A DNA stretch of 64,000 nucleotides, taken from the NCBI RefSeq assembly GCF_030445035.2, contig NC_080698.1:5711501-5775500 (forward strand). The letters are read 5' to 3'. The notes beneath the pieces are model-generated. The model searched no databases and was not told where the DNA came from. It was given only the letters and a program-made list of their open reading frames with translations. This stretch comes from Dasypus novemcinctus. Lineage: Eukaryota; Chordata; Mammalia; Cingulata; Dasypodidae. A program made the position numbers and the translations under genes. Below, in pieces: positions 14,646-27,300 of the stretch (position 1 is its first letter; every line of letters begins with the position of its first letter).

Positions 14646-16605
14646 GACTACATAACGTTAAATACACGGGTGGCATCTTCGCGTCTTGTGGAAGTGCCAT
14701 CAGTGCAGTCTCTGGGCTTTTGCAACATCTACTGAAATTAACGGCAGTCTATCCTGTGACACAGCAGTTCCACTTTGGAGATTTCTCTTACAAACATTAT
14801 CATGTAAGTTCAAAGACGCAGGGGCAAAGAAGTCCACTGTAGCAGAGTTTATAGTCAACTTAGACTTGAAACCATCTCAATGTCCATCGCGGGGATTAGG
14901 AGCCTCTGAAAAGAATGAGAGAGATCTCCTTGGGTGGCCAGGAAATAAGCTGCAGGACAGTTGTAGAGAAAGAGAAGAAGGTAAGAAGCAGAACAGTGGT
15001 TAAGAAAACTTCTGTTAGTGTAAAGAAGTAAGTGTTTTCTTATGGTGGAGAGAATGGAAGATTCGAGACACTTGGTGGTAGTTACTGTAAAGCAGACTAA
15101 AGGGGAAGAGGCGCTCGGGGCCAAGCCGAGGAAGGCAGGCTCAGGCTCAGGCGACCTTGGTCAGCAGGACGTGCCCGACTTCCCTGGCCAGGGGTGACGA
15201 CACCTGAAGTGTTGTGCCAGGAAAACCCACTACGGACTGGGCGTCTAGGGGTTTTACTGGGAGCTGGGCATGGGAACACCGCATGCCTGGCACGGACCGA
15301 AATCCAGACTCCCCGAAGGAAGCGGGGTTCAGCCACAGCCATGCTCCTGTACAAGGTGAGGCCCAGGGAGCCCCTCTAGGAGGAACCCCCAGATGCCAGC
15401 TCTGCTGCCAGCTCTGCTCGGCCCAGTGTCCCCTTGGTCCTGGCCAATGGGCTTTCCCAGCGCCGCTGTTAGGGAATCCCACACAGCGGCCACCCCGCAG
15501 TGCCGGTCAGTCCTGCCCTGGGGGCCTGGGCTCAGCCAGCTCGAGGCGGACAGACAGGAAACCAGCAGGAGAACAAGAGCGGGCGGGCAGGGGCACATCC
15601 AGGACGAAACCAACACGAGGGCCCCTGGGCGAGAGAGCCAGCGGGTCAGAGCGGGCTGACTGGGTCAGGGTCGGGGGGCTGCCCTGGGAGGTGACCTGCC
15701 TGCCGAGAGCCGCTGGACAAAGGGCTGAGCGCCTTCCCGGCGGGCTTAGCAAGCGCAAGGGCCGGGGAAAGAGCGCAAGGGCCCGGGAAAGAGCGCGAGG
15801 CCTCACTGCGCAGGTCGGCACCAGCCGCCTGGGGGACCAGACCTAGCGGGGCGGGGGGGGGGGGGGGGGGGGGGGGGGAGGGGGGGGAGCTGGTGCCTGG
15901 CGGGAGGAGGGGCGGGGCCTGGCCGGGAGGGGGCGGGGCCAGGGCCCGCGCTGCTGGGCCCCCTGCAGCCGCAGAGAGGGGGGTGGCTTTGATCCGGCAG
16001 CCAGGGGTCTCTGGAGGGTCTCCATCGTGGGAAGACGATCTGACCAAGGGTTTTAAAAAGGTTGTCCCCTTAGCGTGCGAGGCGGGTGGCGGTGACTGCC
16101 CGCTCCACTTGGGAACAGAGCTGAGCCGGCAGATGAGCCCTCATCTCCAGGAGGGGTTCCCCGAAGCTGAGCGTGTCCCCCTTCCAGAACAGTCCAGGGC
16201 AGCCTGGAGAGGAGCGACGGTGCCCCCGCCCTCGGGCACAGCTGCCTGCCGGCCCTGCGTGGGTTGGCGAGTGTCGTCACTGCGGTGGATTTAGGGGTGC
16301 CTGTGGCTGGGCAGGGAAGGCTGGGAACTAGACGGGGGACGCGGACCCCCCCCCCCGGGCGCGCCTGCCCGGCCTCCCCGTGCCCCCGCTGTGGCCCCGC
16401 TGTGGCCCCGCTGCTGACCGCCGTCCACCACGCGCAACTCTGCAGTGAAGGCCCCGGGCTCAGGGGCCAGTGAGGTCGGGAGCAGGAAGGGGGGAGCCGA
16501 TGTGGTGTCGCGGGAGGCCGCGGGGACTGGGGGGGGTCAGCCGAGAGCACCCCAAGCTCCTGGGGGCGGTCAGCACCACAGGGCTCTGGCCTCAGGTCCC
16601 GAGTC
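14646..16605. other. Spacer with long poly(G) run
   Basis: Mostly GC-rich sequence with no recognised gene. It includes a run of 26 G at 15,853-15,878, extending with few interruptions to 15,888. Confidence 0.5.
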
Positions 16606-16609
16606 AGGG

Positions 16610-16795
16610 GGGATAGCCGCCAGCAGGGGCAGTAGACTTCCTGCAAAGGACCTAACAAGGCCTCTTGGGCCACGGCAACTACAGAACCTGCTGAAGCCCT
16701 CAAGCAGCCACTGGCAGTAAGTGAATGAATGGTGTGGCTGTGTGCCAATAAAACTTTATTTACAGACAGCAGGGGGGCAGATTTGGACTGTAGCC
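16610..16795. mobile_element. Old DNA-transposon-like repeat
   Basis: 'gtggctgtgtgccaataaaactttatttacag' and the following 'cagatttggactgtagccag' match in order a widely dispersed old mammalian interspersed repeat. I recognise the pattern but cannot name the family with confidence. The AATAAA here belongs to the repeat and is not evidence of a gene end. Confidence 0.5.
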
Positions 16796-16859
16796 AGTAG
16801 TGAGCTTAGCTCTGGTCGAGATGACCACGATGATGATGGTGGTGGTTGAGGTCGAGAAT

Positions 16860-17155
16860 AATTTTTACACTGATTGCTATTAATAGCTATAATTTATAGT
16901 CAACAAAAGTAACTACCATTGTTATCATCAACCCCTTGTTACTGTTAATAATCATTATTACTAACTAGTGATTGTTGTAGAAGCTAATATGCTTGAGCGT
17001 TTACTAACACGCCAAGCTCAGTGCTAAACATGTCATGACCTTGCCCCAGAAGTGAAGTAGCCGGTGAGGTTCTAAGCCACATTTTAGGGAGGCAGAGCTG
17101 GGGTTCAGAGATGTCAGGTCACTTATCCAAGCTCACACAGGTAAGTGACTGTGCC
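16860..17155 (+). mobile_element. MIR-like SINE
   Basis: The end 'ggtcacttatccaagctcac acaggtaagtg' and the preceding 'gcttgagcgtttactaacac gccaagctcagtgc' follow the MIR consensus order. It is strongly diverged. Confidence 0.55.
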
Positions 17156-17159
17156 AGGC

Positions 17160-17565
17160 TTTGTTTTGTTTTGTTTTGTACTGGAGCCAGGGTTAAACCC
17201 TAGACCTAGTATGTGGGAAGCCGGCACTCAACCACTGAGCCACACTGGGTCCACTGAGTTGGTTTCCTTTCGTTTGTTTGCTTGTTTTTTGTTTTTAGGA
17301 GGCACCGAGAACTGAACCCAGGACCTCTGATGTGGAAGAGAGGTGCTCAATCACTTCAGCCGCCTCAGCTCCCTGGTTTGCTGTGTCTCTCATTGTCTTT
17401 CCCCTTTGCGTCTCTATGTCGTGTCATCTTGTTGCTTCAGCTCGCCATGCCTGCCTGTCGTGCCAGCTTGCCTTCTCCAGGAGGCTCTGGGAACCAAACC
17501 TGAGACCTCCCATGTGGTAGGCGGGAGCTCAATCCCCTGAGCCACATCCGCTTCCCTGGGCCAGG
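17160..17565 (-). mobile_element. Tandem minus-strand tRNA-derived SINEs
   Basis: On the plus strand the copies appear reversed: 'tactggagccagggttaaac' with 'ccactgagccacac', then 'ggaggcaccgagaactgaac', then 'gaggctctgggaaccaaacc ... cccatgtggtaggcgggagctc ... gagccacatccgcttccc'. At least three tRNA-like units lie head to tail. Confidence 0.8.
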
Positions 17566-18500
17566 TTTGGAAACCAGCGTTCTCTGACCTGAGGCCCTGC
17601 TCATCACCACTGTCCCACAGAACCTGCGCAGGTCCCACCCCGAGCAGGGACTTCCCCGGAGTGGGGCTGGCCGGGTGGGGGAAGGGAGGATGAGGTCCAG
17701 TGGGATGCGTGTCCTTTGACCCTCTGCTTCCCGTGGCCACTTGTGTCATGGCGACTCTGAGAGCCTGGGTGGGGTGGGCGGTCCTGAGAGGGAGATGAGC
17801 CCCGTTCACCATGTCTGGAGAGGGTCCCGGGGGGGACTTCCAGTTCGTGGTGGGCTGGACTCACGGGAGAGGAGAGGCCCAGGAGTGACCCCCAGGAGGT
17901 GGGGTCAAACGCAGCAGCAGGACAGGGTGACCGGCGGCACAGGCAGGTGAGAAAGGCCGACGTTGCAAGGAGAGGCGGCCGGGAACGCAGGGCCACGGGG
18001 AAGGAAAAGGAGCAAGCGCTGGGGCCCCACAGGAGGCGTGTCCCCAGCAGGGTGGTCAGCGGGGCCAGCGGCACCTAAGAGAAGACTCCGCCACGCCCAC
18101 AAGGTGGGCAGCCTGGAAGGGGCCCCGGGGCCACCTCGAGGAACGCCGGCAGGTGGCGGGGTGAGGACCAAGCCGGAGGCTGGAAGCGGCCTGGTGCTGC
18201 CACGGGCTTCTGTCACCTTGAGAGGGGCAGCCACCCTGCTGGGCTGGGGCGCCCCGGCTGGGGTGCTGGGCTCCCGTGGCGGCCAGGTCCTCTGCCGTGT
18301 CCGTACACAGCCGTCCTGTCCCCAGGACTTCCTGCCCTCCCACCTGGTCCTGATTCCTCAGTTGCCAGCGCTGAGAGCCCGCAGTGCCCGTCCCCGCTGC
18401 CCTTTGGAGCCTGTTCCAGCCGCTTCTGCCTCTTCCTTTGGGGAGCACTTTCAGAGCTGGGGAGGGGCCAACAGGAATGGTGCCTCTTTTTATTTTATTT
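17566..18500. other. GC-rich spacer
   Basis: No supported gene or repeat is seen. The open frames on both strands follow base composition. Confidence 0.45.
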
Positions 18501-18559
18501 TATTTTATATATTAGCTTGCGTTTATTATTCTGTCTTTGGTTGTGCTGGAGAATGGGAT

Positions 18560-19920
<1,361 letters not shown>

Positions 19921-19924
19921 TCGG

Positions 19925-20230
19925 AGAGCGGCTCGTTCTTTCTTCTGCCTAATGGAATTCTAGTGGCTGGAAACCCCTTTGTTGAGTTGACCTTCCCCTA
20001 TTGGTAGACATGTAGGTTGTTTCGAACTTTCAAAATTGCAGTCCACGATATGTGAACTCTTATCAGCAGAGTGTGAACTACATGGTGCTTGATTTAAACT
20101 TGCCTCTCCTGGGTATTTTTTCACGGTGGCCATTGGGTTTTCTTTCCAGCGAATTGCCTGTTTACAAACCGTGCCATGGTTTTTCGGCTGGATTGTTTTA
20201 TTTTTGTGGTTCGCAGTTCCCAAAACACCC
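19925..20230 (-). mobile_element. Old L1 fragment, minus strand (tentative)
   Basis: 'attggtagacatgtaggttg' followed by 'tttcgaactttcaaaattgc' resembles the reversed 3' part of old L1 elements. It is heavily diverged. Confidence 0.4.
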
Positions 20231-20416
20231 AGTCAAAGTTAATTTGTCCTGGGAGCGTTTGCCTGAGCCCCGTCGTGACAGGCCCTATTTTGCCCCGAGG
20301 GGCTGCCCTGTCCGTTTGTCCTGCGCGGTGTCTGTGCCAGGGAGCTCTCGGCTCTCCCTCCAGCTGCAGCAGCCTGACAGCAAAACTGTCCTGCTCTCCT
20401 GAATACTTGAGCCTGG

Positions 20417-20822
20417 GGAAGCGGACGTGGTAAAACCGACGGACTGTCCGCCTACCACAGGGAGCATCCAGGGCTCAATCCCCAGGCCTCCTGACCCGTG
20501 TGCAGCTGGCCCATGTGCAGCGCTGATGCACACAAGGAGCGCTGTGCCACGCAGGGGTGCCCCCCACGTAGGGGTACCTCACGCTGAAGGTGTGTGCCCT
20601 GCAAGGAGAGCCGCCCTGCGTGAAAAAAGTGCAGCCCACCCAGGAGTGGCGCCGCACACGCAGAGAGCTGACACAGCAAGATGACGCAACAAAAGAAACA
20701 CAGATTCCCAGTGCCACTTGACAATGCAAGCAGACGCAGAAGAACACACAGTGAATGGACAAGAGAGCAGACAATAGGGGAAGGAGAGAGAAATAAATAA
20801 AATAAATCCTAAAAAAAAAACA
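20417..20822 (+). mobile_element. Full-length long DAS-type SINE with target duplication
   Basis: The ~400-bp version of the xenarthran SINE starts 'ggaagcggacgtgg', has a B-box-like 'gggctcaatcccc', the body 'cagctggcccatgtgcagcg', 'gagagctgacacagcaagat', and ends 'aaataaataaaataaatcc' plus A10. The direct repeat ACTTGAGCCTGG flanks it at 20,405-20,416 and 20,823-20,834. Confidence 0.9.
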
Positions 20823-20834
20823 ACTTGAGCCTGG

Positions 20835-22700
20835 CCGCGTCAGCACTGCCCACCGGATGTGGGACATGAGCGTGGGAGCTTTTCCTCCCACAGACGCCAC
20901 GTGGGTTTCCACAGTGCCCACGGTGCGAGCGCGCGGGTGCTGAGTTCGGAGGCGAGGAGGAGCGGGGCACAGCCAGGAGGGTGACTCAGGGCCCTGCTCA
21001 GAGGCCACCAAGCAGCGGGGCCGGCAGGGGCCGGTGTGTGCCGAGGGCAGGCACTGAGGACTCTGGGACCCTCGCCCAGGCGGCCCGCCGTGCGGCGTGG
21101 ACCGGGCTGTTCTGGCTGTGCCGGTTCCGTTTTCCTCCTTTGAAAAGGGGTCCCCGTGCCGAGGCCTCTGCGGAGGGCCACGCGAGGCCACGCACAGCCG
21201 GGTCCTTCTCAGCCAGAGCCCCGGCCTGCCCGGACACAGGCGCTGCGGCCTTGGCCCAGGGCTGTGTCGTGAGTGGGGACCCCGGGCAGGCAAAGCATCT
21301 GGCCCGCTTAGGAGAGCGTTCATCATGGTGCTGCGGGCCGGGGCGGGGCCGGGGCGAGGCCTGGCCGCCTTCCTGTCACGACAGAAACGTGGAGAGCTTC
21401 CCTGGGGACTCGCCCCACCCTGTGGCTTAGCCAAGTACTTCTTCCCACTCGGAGAGGAGCCAGGGAGAAGAGTGTCCCCTGGACGGTCTCGTTCCAGGGT
21501 GGCGAGGCGCCTGTCAGCGGGGCCGCGAGGCATCCTGTCCTGTCATCGGGGTCTCGAGGCGCCTGTCACTGGGGTTGCGAGGCGTCCTGTCCTGTTGGCG
21601 GAGCCGCGAGGCGTCCTGTCCTGTCATCGGGGTCACGAGGTGCCAGTCAGCGGGGCCACGAGGTTTCCTCTCCTGTGTCATCAGGGTCTCAAGGCGCCTG
21701 TCATCGGGGTCGCGAGGCATCCTGTCAGCGGGCCTCGGCCCTGGCTGTGCCTCAGGAGTGAAGAGGGTTGAGACGCTGGGTCTCCTGGCCAGCGGGAGGG
21801 AGGAACCGTGAGGCGGGGGGACGACGACGTCTGGAGGAAGATGATGAAACGAGGTCAGGCCTGAAGCAGCAGGATGCGAGCCGGGGAGACGGGGCCAGGG
21901 CCGCGAGGCGGCGGCCGGGGGGGCGGGCGAGGCGCTGAGGGAGCCCCCGGCCGCTCCTCTCCCGGCTGCTCCGCGAGGCAGCCCGGCTGGAAGCTCCTCT
22001 GCTGTTCCGGGCCTCGGGTGGGGGGGACCCAAGTCCACGGGCGAGGAGGGGCCCCGGTGGGGGCTGTGCTGGGCGGGCATGGCACCGGTCCCGCTGCTTG
22101 GCCCTGGGCTCCGGGCGGGGCTCTGTGGGACCCTCTGCGAGCGGCCCTTGCTTCGAGGACCCCCCTGGGGGGGCTGCATCCATCCCTCTGCTAAGGGGTC
22201 TCAGAACCCAGGCGGGGGCGAGGCGGCGCCGGCGGCCTGCAGCTGCTCGGGGGGGATCCCGGTTACGGCGGCAAAGGGGCCAGGGCGCGCGTCGGGCTCG
22301 GACCCCCGCTGGCGTGGGATGGCATTCCTGGGGCGCCTTAAAAAATCTCCGACAAGGCCCCGGATGCGAGGCGCTGGCGGGCTGCTCTCTGCAGGCTGCA
22401 GGCCTGTGGCATACGCAGTCCCTGGGTCAGTGACTCACCCACGGGCGCGCCTCCACCGCAGCATGTCATGAACACAGGCACGTGACGTGTGTGCTTTCCC
22501 TCATCCCCGCCCTGCTACAGACACCTAACCCGGGCAAGGCGGCCGGCCGCGTAGCTGCACTCGTGTCCTCAAGAATTCCCAGCGCATCCCTTTATGCACG
22601 CCGGGTTCTCTTTGGAAAGGCCGGGCGTCTCCCAGCGGCAGACGTTTGACTTGGTGCAGAGGCCCGAGTGTTCTTACAAACAGGACAGAAACAAACTCTG
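20835..22700. other. GC-rich spacer around the minisatellite
   Basis: Apart from the minisatellite, no gene or named repeat is supported. Long open frames on both strands (up to about 350 codons) have repetitive Pro/Arg/Gly/Ala composition. Confidence 0.45.
21494..21742. repeat. Minisatellite, GC-rich imperfect units
   Basis: About eight imperfect units combine 'gcgaggcgtcctgtcctgtc' and 'atcggggtctcgaggcgcct' types, each with CGAGG(C/T) and GTC(A/C) cores. Units differ by substitutions and small length changes. The minus-strand frame through it is a repeat artefact. Confidence 0.85.
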
Positions 22701-22719
22701 GACACGTATCTTTCCACAT

Positions 22720-24365
22720 GTGTGCAAGTGTTTATGAAATGTGAATTCCCAGAATGGGATTATAACTACGTATTTTTAAATATCCTGCCAACCCCCGCCC
22801 CCCTCCTCCCTGCTCCCAAAATGGCTCCCTAGTGTGCTTGCGCATTGCTCGTTGTTTTTGTTTTTTTTTTGCTATCTGTTTCTTCTTTTAGGAGGTACTG
22901 GGAACCAAACCCAGGACCTCCCATTTGGTAGGCAGTTGCCCAACGGCCTGAGCCACATCTGCTCCCCTAAACATTAAAAAAAAAAAATTTTTTATTCTCC
23001 TCCCCCCCTGCCCTCGGTTGTCTGCTCTCTGTGTCCATTCGCTGTGTGTTCTTCTGATTGCCTCTATGCTTATCAGCAGCACCGGGAATCTGTTTTTCTT
23101 TTTGTTGCGTCATCTTGCTGTGTCAGCTCTCCATGTGTGCAGCGCCATTCCTGGGCAGGCTGCACTTTCTTTCGTGCTGGGCAGCTCTCCTTACAGGGCG
23201 CAGTCCCTGTGTGTGGGATTCCCCTACATGGGGACACCCCTGCGTGGCAGGGCACTCCTTGCGCACATCAGCACTGCACATGGGCCAGCTCTACACCGGT
23301 CAAGGAGGCCCGGGGTTTGACCCTTGGACCCCCCATGTGGTGGGCAGACGCCCTATCCATTGGGTCAATTCCGCTTCCCCCTATAACATTTTGACTGTGC
23401 CAGAGTGCTTTCCCAAAAGGTTGCATTGACTTATGCTCCACCAACAGATTTTTTATTTTTGCTAAATAATGGTTAATCTCATTGTTGCTTTAACTTGTAT
23501 CTGTGATTATGTGGCTGAATATTTTTTCTTAATTAACTGTATCCTGTGAATTACCTGCTCATATCTTTTGCCCATTTTCAATCGAGTCATTTATCTTTCA
23601 TATTGATTTGTGTGCACTCTACACAGAAAAGTGTTCTGTAGCAAACAGCATTTTGTGGTCTTTATTTTTTTAAAACTAAACTCTAAGATGTCTTTCACCA
23701 TTAGCACTTTAATGTAGCCAAATTTGTCAATCTTTTCCACTATGGATCCTGGATTTCATGTCATCCCAAGAATACAGAAATATTCCAATGTTTTTCCTAG
23801 AATTTTTGGCCTTATTTTCATAATTATTTATCTGGAACTTAACTTTTTTGTGTTTGGACTTTATTGAATAAGCTATCATTTTCCTAGTGCTTTGAAGTGT
23901 TACTTTTATTACTTTGTTAACTCCCATATATTTCTGGATCTCTGGACTCTTTAATTTGCTTATTTGATTTGTCTTCTAATGTCATACTGTGCCATTAAAA
24001 TTACTGTAATTAACAGAACATATTGACATATAATAAGCACATTCCCCCTCACTCTTCTTTTCCATAGAACTTTTAGAATTGTCTTGTCATAGCACTTTTA
24101 TATATTGTTGGGGATTTTGATTGGTACTGCATTGAATTTATTGATTTATTTGGGGGAGGATCGTGCCAAATGAGAATACCGGGCTTCCCGTTTGGAGTGT
24201 GGGATATCATTTAATTTTCCAGGCCTTCTTCATGATCCTTAGAAGACAGCGACTGTTTTCTTCATATATAATATGCACACTCCTAGCTGAATTAATTCCA
24301 AGGTGTAGTGTAGCTTTTGCAGTGCTTGTGAGTGAGATGCTTTATGTTTTTCAGTTGCTGGGTGC
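22720..24365 (-). mobile_element. Old L1, minus strand, split by SINEs
   Basis: 'cagagtgctttcccaaaagg' with 'cattgacttatgctccacca', then 'ctcatatcttttgcccattt', then 'gattggtactgcattgaatt' are in the order of the reversed 3' half of an old L1. SINEs at 22,865-23,385 interrupt it. No reading frame survives. Confidence 0.65.
22865..23385 (-). mobile_element. Two minus-strand DAS-type SINEs, head to tail
   Basis: A short unit (22,872-22,970: 'ggaggtactgggaaccaaac ... gagccacatctgctcccc') is followed by a long-type copy (22,976-23,385) beginning with A/T tail sequence and ending 'cccatgtggtgggcagacg ... ccgcttccccc'. Confidence 0.85.
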
Positions 24366-24369
24366 TGGG

Positions 24370-27300
24370 TTGTACGGCAGTCAGTGATTTTGGCATGCCA
24401 GCTGAGGGGGGTACGACTCACCCTGTGCGCCAGACACAAGCTGAGGCTGCCAGCGATGCTGCTGACGGCCAGCGGCCGTGGGTGCGCTCCACGCGGGCCA
24501 CATGGGTCAGCCCCCGGGGCTGCACCTGCCTCTGGAGCACCGGGCCTGGTAGCGACATTCGCCAGACGCCCTGGGTGTTCGGACAGACCTGGGGTGGTGG
24601 CCCGGCACGCTGCGCCGTCGGATGACCAGGCCTCTCCGCTGAGGCCGGGGCTCTGGTGCCTCCCGCGGGGCACGCTGCCCCTGCACAGCCTTCTTGGTGG
24701 GCCGTGTGCCCGGGCTCTCCGGGAGGTCCCCAGCACAGCGCACCCCAGGGAAGGAGCCGAGACGTCCGCCGTCAGGTTTAGTTCCACCTAGTGGAAGAGG
24801 TTCGGGCCGCGCCGCTCGCTCTCCTCCAACAGCCTCTCCTGACGCGGTGGCAAGGGCGGCGGGGGCACCGGCTGGCACCGCACGTCCTGCTTCGCGACGG
24901 GCTTTCGGATCGGGGGTGATGATGACGTTTACTCGTGTGCGGGCAGAGTCAAGAGCCAATCCGGCTTAAGAGCAGGAGGTCAAAGGGCAACTCGACGAGG
25001 GCCACGGGCGGCCAGACCCACTAGGTCACGTCTGTGGCGTCGCCGGGTCGCCTCCTCCGCGGCTGGAAACTCCCCGCCGGGCCCTGGAGCACCCGCACCC
25101 CCACGGCCTCAGGGGCAGGACCACCATCCCGGCACCCGGAGCCGCAGGGCCACTCCCTGGAGCGTCAGGACCGCGGGACGCCCCCGCCAGGAGGTGCCAC
25201 CTCAGCCCAGGACTCGGGTGTCCCGGGGGCACAGCCGGGGGCCTGCTGGGAGCCCACCGCCGCCTCTGGGGGCAGCTCTTCCCCGCTGCGGGCAGGGAGC
25301 ACGGGGGGGCTGGTGGCTTTTCCGGCCGTGCTGGGCGTGGTGACACGTGGGGCCGCCCGCGGGCCCAGGGGCCAGGGCTGGGAGCCCGGGAGACTGCGCG
25401 TCTTCCCCTGCCACACTCTAGTCACCTCGAGGCTGTGGGCGTCGTGGACCCAGCTCCTCCACAGCGCTCTCCCCAGGGCGGGCTGAGGGTCCCGGGGTCG
25501 GCGGGTGACCCAGGGCTGCTCCGGCCCTCGAGGATGGTGCTGATGGGCTCAGGGGCCCCTGTGGGGGAGGACGGACAGCCCCCTTCTCTCCAGCCGCTCC
25601 CTCGAGCCCTGTCCACCCCAGTCCCAGCCAGACACCTCACGGCTGCCCTCCAGCACCTCCTCCAGGCAGCCCTCCGCACCAGCCCGACATGCCACTGGAT
25701 GGTGTGCCTTTGTGGCACCGCCCCGGATGTGGCCCTCCACTGGTTTGCGACTTTCTGAGCCCCTTGTTTCTCCTCCTTTTCTGCCCTCCCACTGCCCAGG
25801 AAATAAAATTTACCTTAGGACCCAGGAATGAAGCTGCCCTCGGGCCTTCCAGTGAGCCGCCGGCCCGGCGCAGAGGGGCAGGCTGCGGCGGGGGTGCCCG
25901 CTTGGCTGCCTCACGACAGGCGGCCCTTCCCGGCCTTCGGGGTAAAGACCAGCCTGAGGGGGCTCCCGCTTGGAGGCGCGTGCCCGCCCCCCATCTCGCC
26001 TCACCAGGGCTGGACCCACGGGGCCGGGGGCCGGGGCAGGTGCTGGCAGGTGCCCCGGGAGGCGGCGCTGGCCCCCCACTGGCCCCGGCTCTTCCCCAGG
26101 CTCGGCTAGTCCTCCGAGGGTAGAGGCCCACCCAGGGGGGGCTCCGAAGCCGGGGCGAGGCCCCTGAGCTCTTCACGCGGGCGCAGCAGCGGCCTCTGCC
26201 CCGAGCAGGGCCCTGCCAGGGGGAGCGTCTCCGGGCAAGGGGGTCTCGTGCCCACCGAAAGCCCTTCCCCGTCAGCTCACGCTCCCTCCCTCGTGCTCTG
26301 CCCCCTAGAGCTTGCCCACATGCGCGATATGCTTTTCGTGAGCCCCTGACCACTTCGAGGTGACCGTGGGTCACCGGTGGCATCTTTTCACGTGAACAAG
26401 CTTTCAGGCTTCCGGTGCTGGCTGCCACGGGGGCACTTGAGCAGCCACGGGATGCTTGCCATTCCCCAGGCCAGTGGGCCAGGCTTCTTTTCCCCACGCC
26501 CTGTTCAGGACGTGCAGTGCCCCTAACTGGACAGCACCCAGGAGGGACACGCGGGGTGCAGGAGGCTTAGTGTGCATGTCACTTGCGTGGCATTTCAGGA
26601 CGGAGCGTGTAGCTCAGTCTCCTTCCCCGGAGGCCGTCCAGCTGGGGATGGGCTCCAAAGTAGAAAGGCCCCAGGCCTGGTGGCTCGCGGCCCAAATGCC
26701 CACCTCCCTGGCATGCAGTGGGCGTCCACTAAATGCTTATTGCATGAAAGGCGATTACAGCCCTTGGCTGGAGGTAGCACATGGGACAGGCAGAGAGGCC
26801 CTCCCTGAGCACCCGCACGCCCGCGCGTTCCGGAAGGCCTGGAGGCCGTCGAGCACGCTGCCCAGGCCGAGGGCCCTGGCCGCCGCGGCGGGCACAGCGC
26901 TTTACTCCAGGAGAGGGCGAGGCCCGCGCCAGCCTCCCCTGCAGGGCCTCAGCCCCGGCACGCAGCCGCGCTTCTTCAGGTGAGGCTCCGCAGGAGAACG
27001 CTGCGCTGTCACCGGCCACCGTGTCCCTGGGCTCGGCAGCTTCTGTCCACACCCCAGTCCTGGCTGCGGGCGGGACACCTCCAGCCCCGCGGGGAGCCGA
27101 GCGAGAAGATGGCGCTGGGTGGGGGCTGGCGGTGCCTCTGCGTCTGGGCCCGGCTGGCCCCAGGGCGGCGGTGTCAACTCCCGAGCGCAGAGGCCTGCGG
27201 CGCTGCCCATGTCCGACCTCGGCCCAGGGACGCATCATCAGCAGACCGGGCCAGCGCCCTGTCCTCCTGCCGCGGCTGCCGTGGGGAACGCCAGGGGCTG

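Noticed and set aside
16740-16770. AATAAAACTTTATT as a gene poly(A) site
   Set aside because: It is part of a dispersed repeat and has no upstream gene.
20475-21533. 352-codon minus-strand open frame
   Set aside because: It runs through a SINE and GC-rich spacer; its C-terminal part is SINE sequence read backwards.
21494-21742. Direct repeats as a CRISPR-like array
   Set aside because: Units are imperfect and contiguous with no unique spacers, in a mammalian genome; it is a minisatellite.
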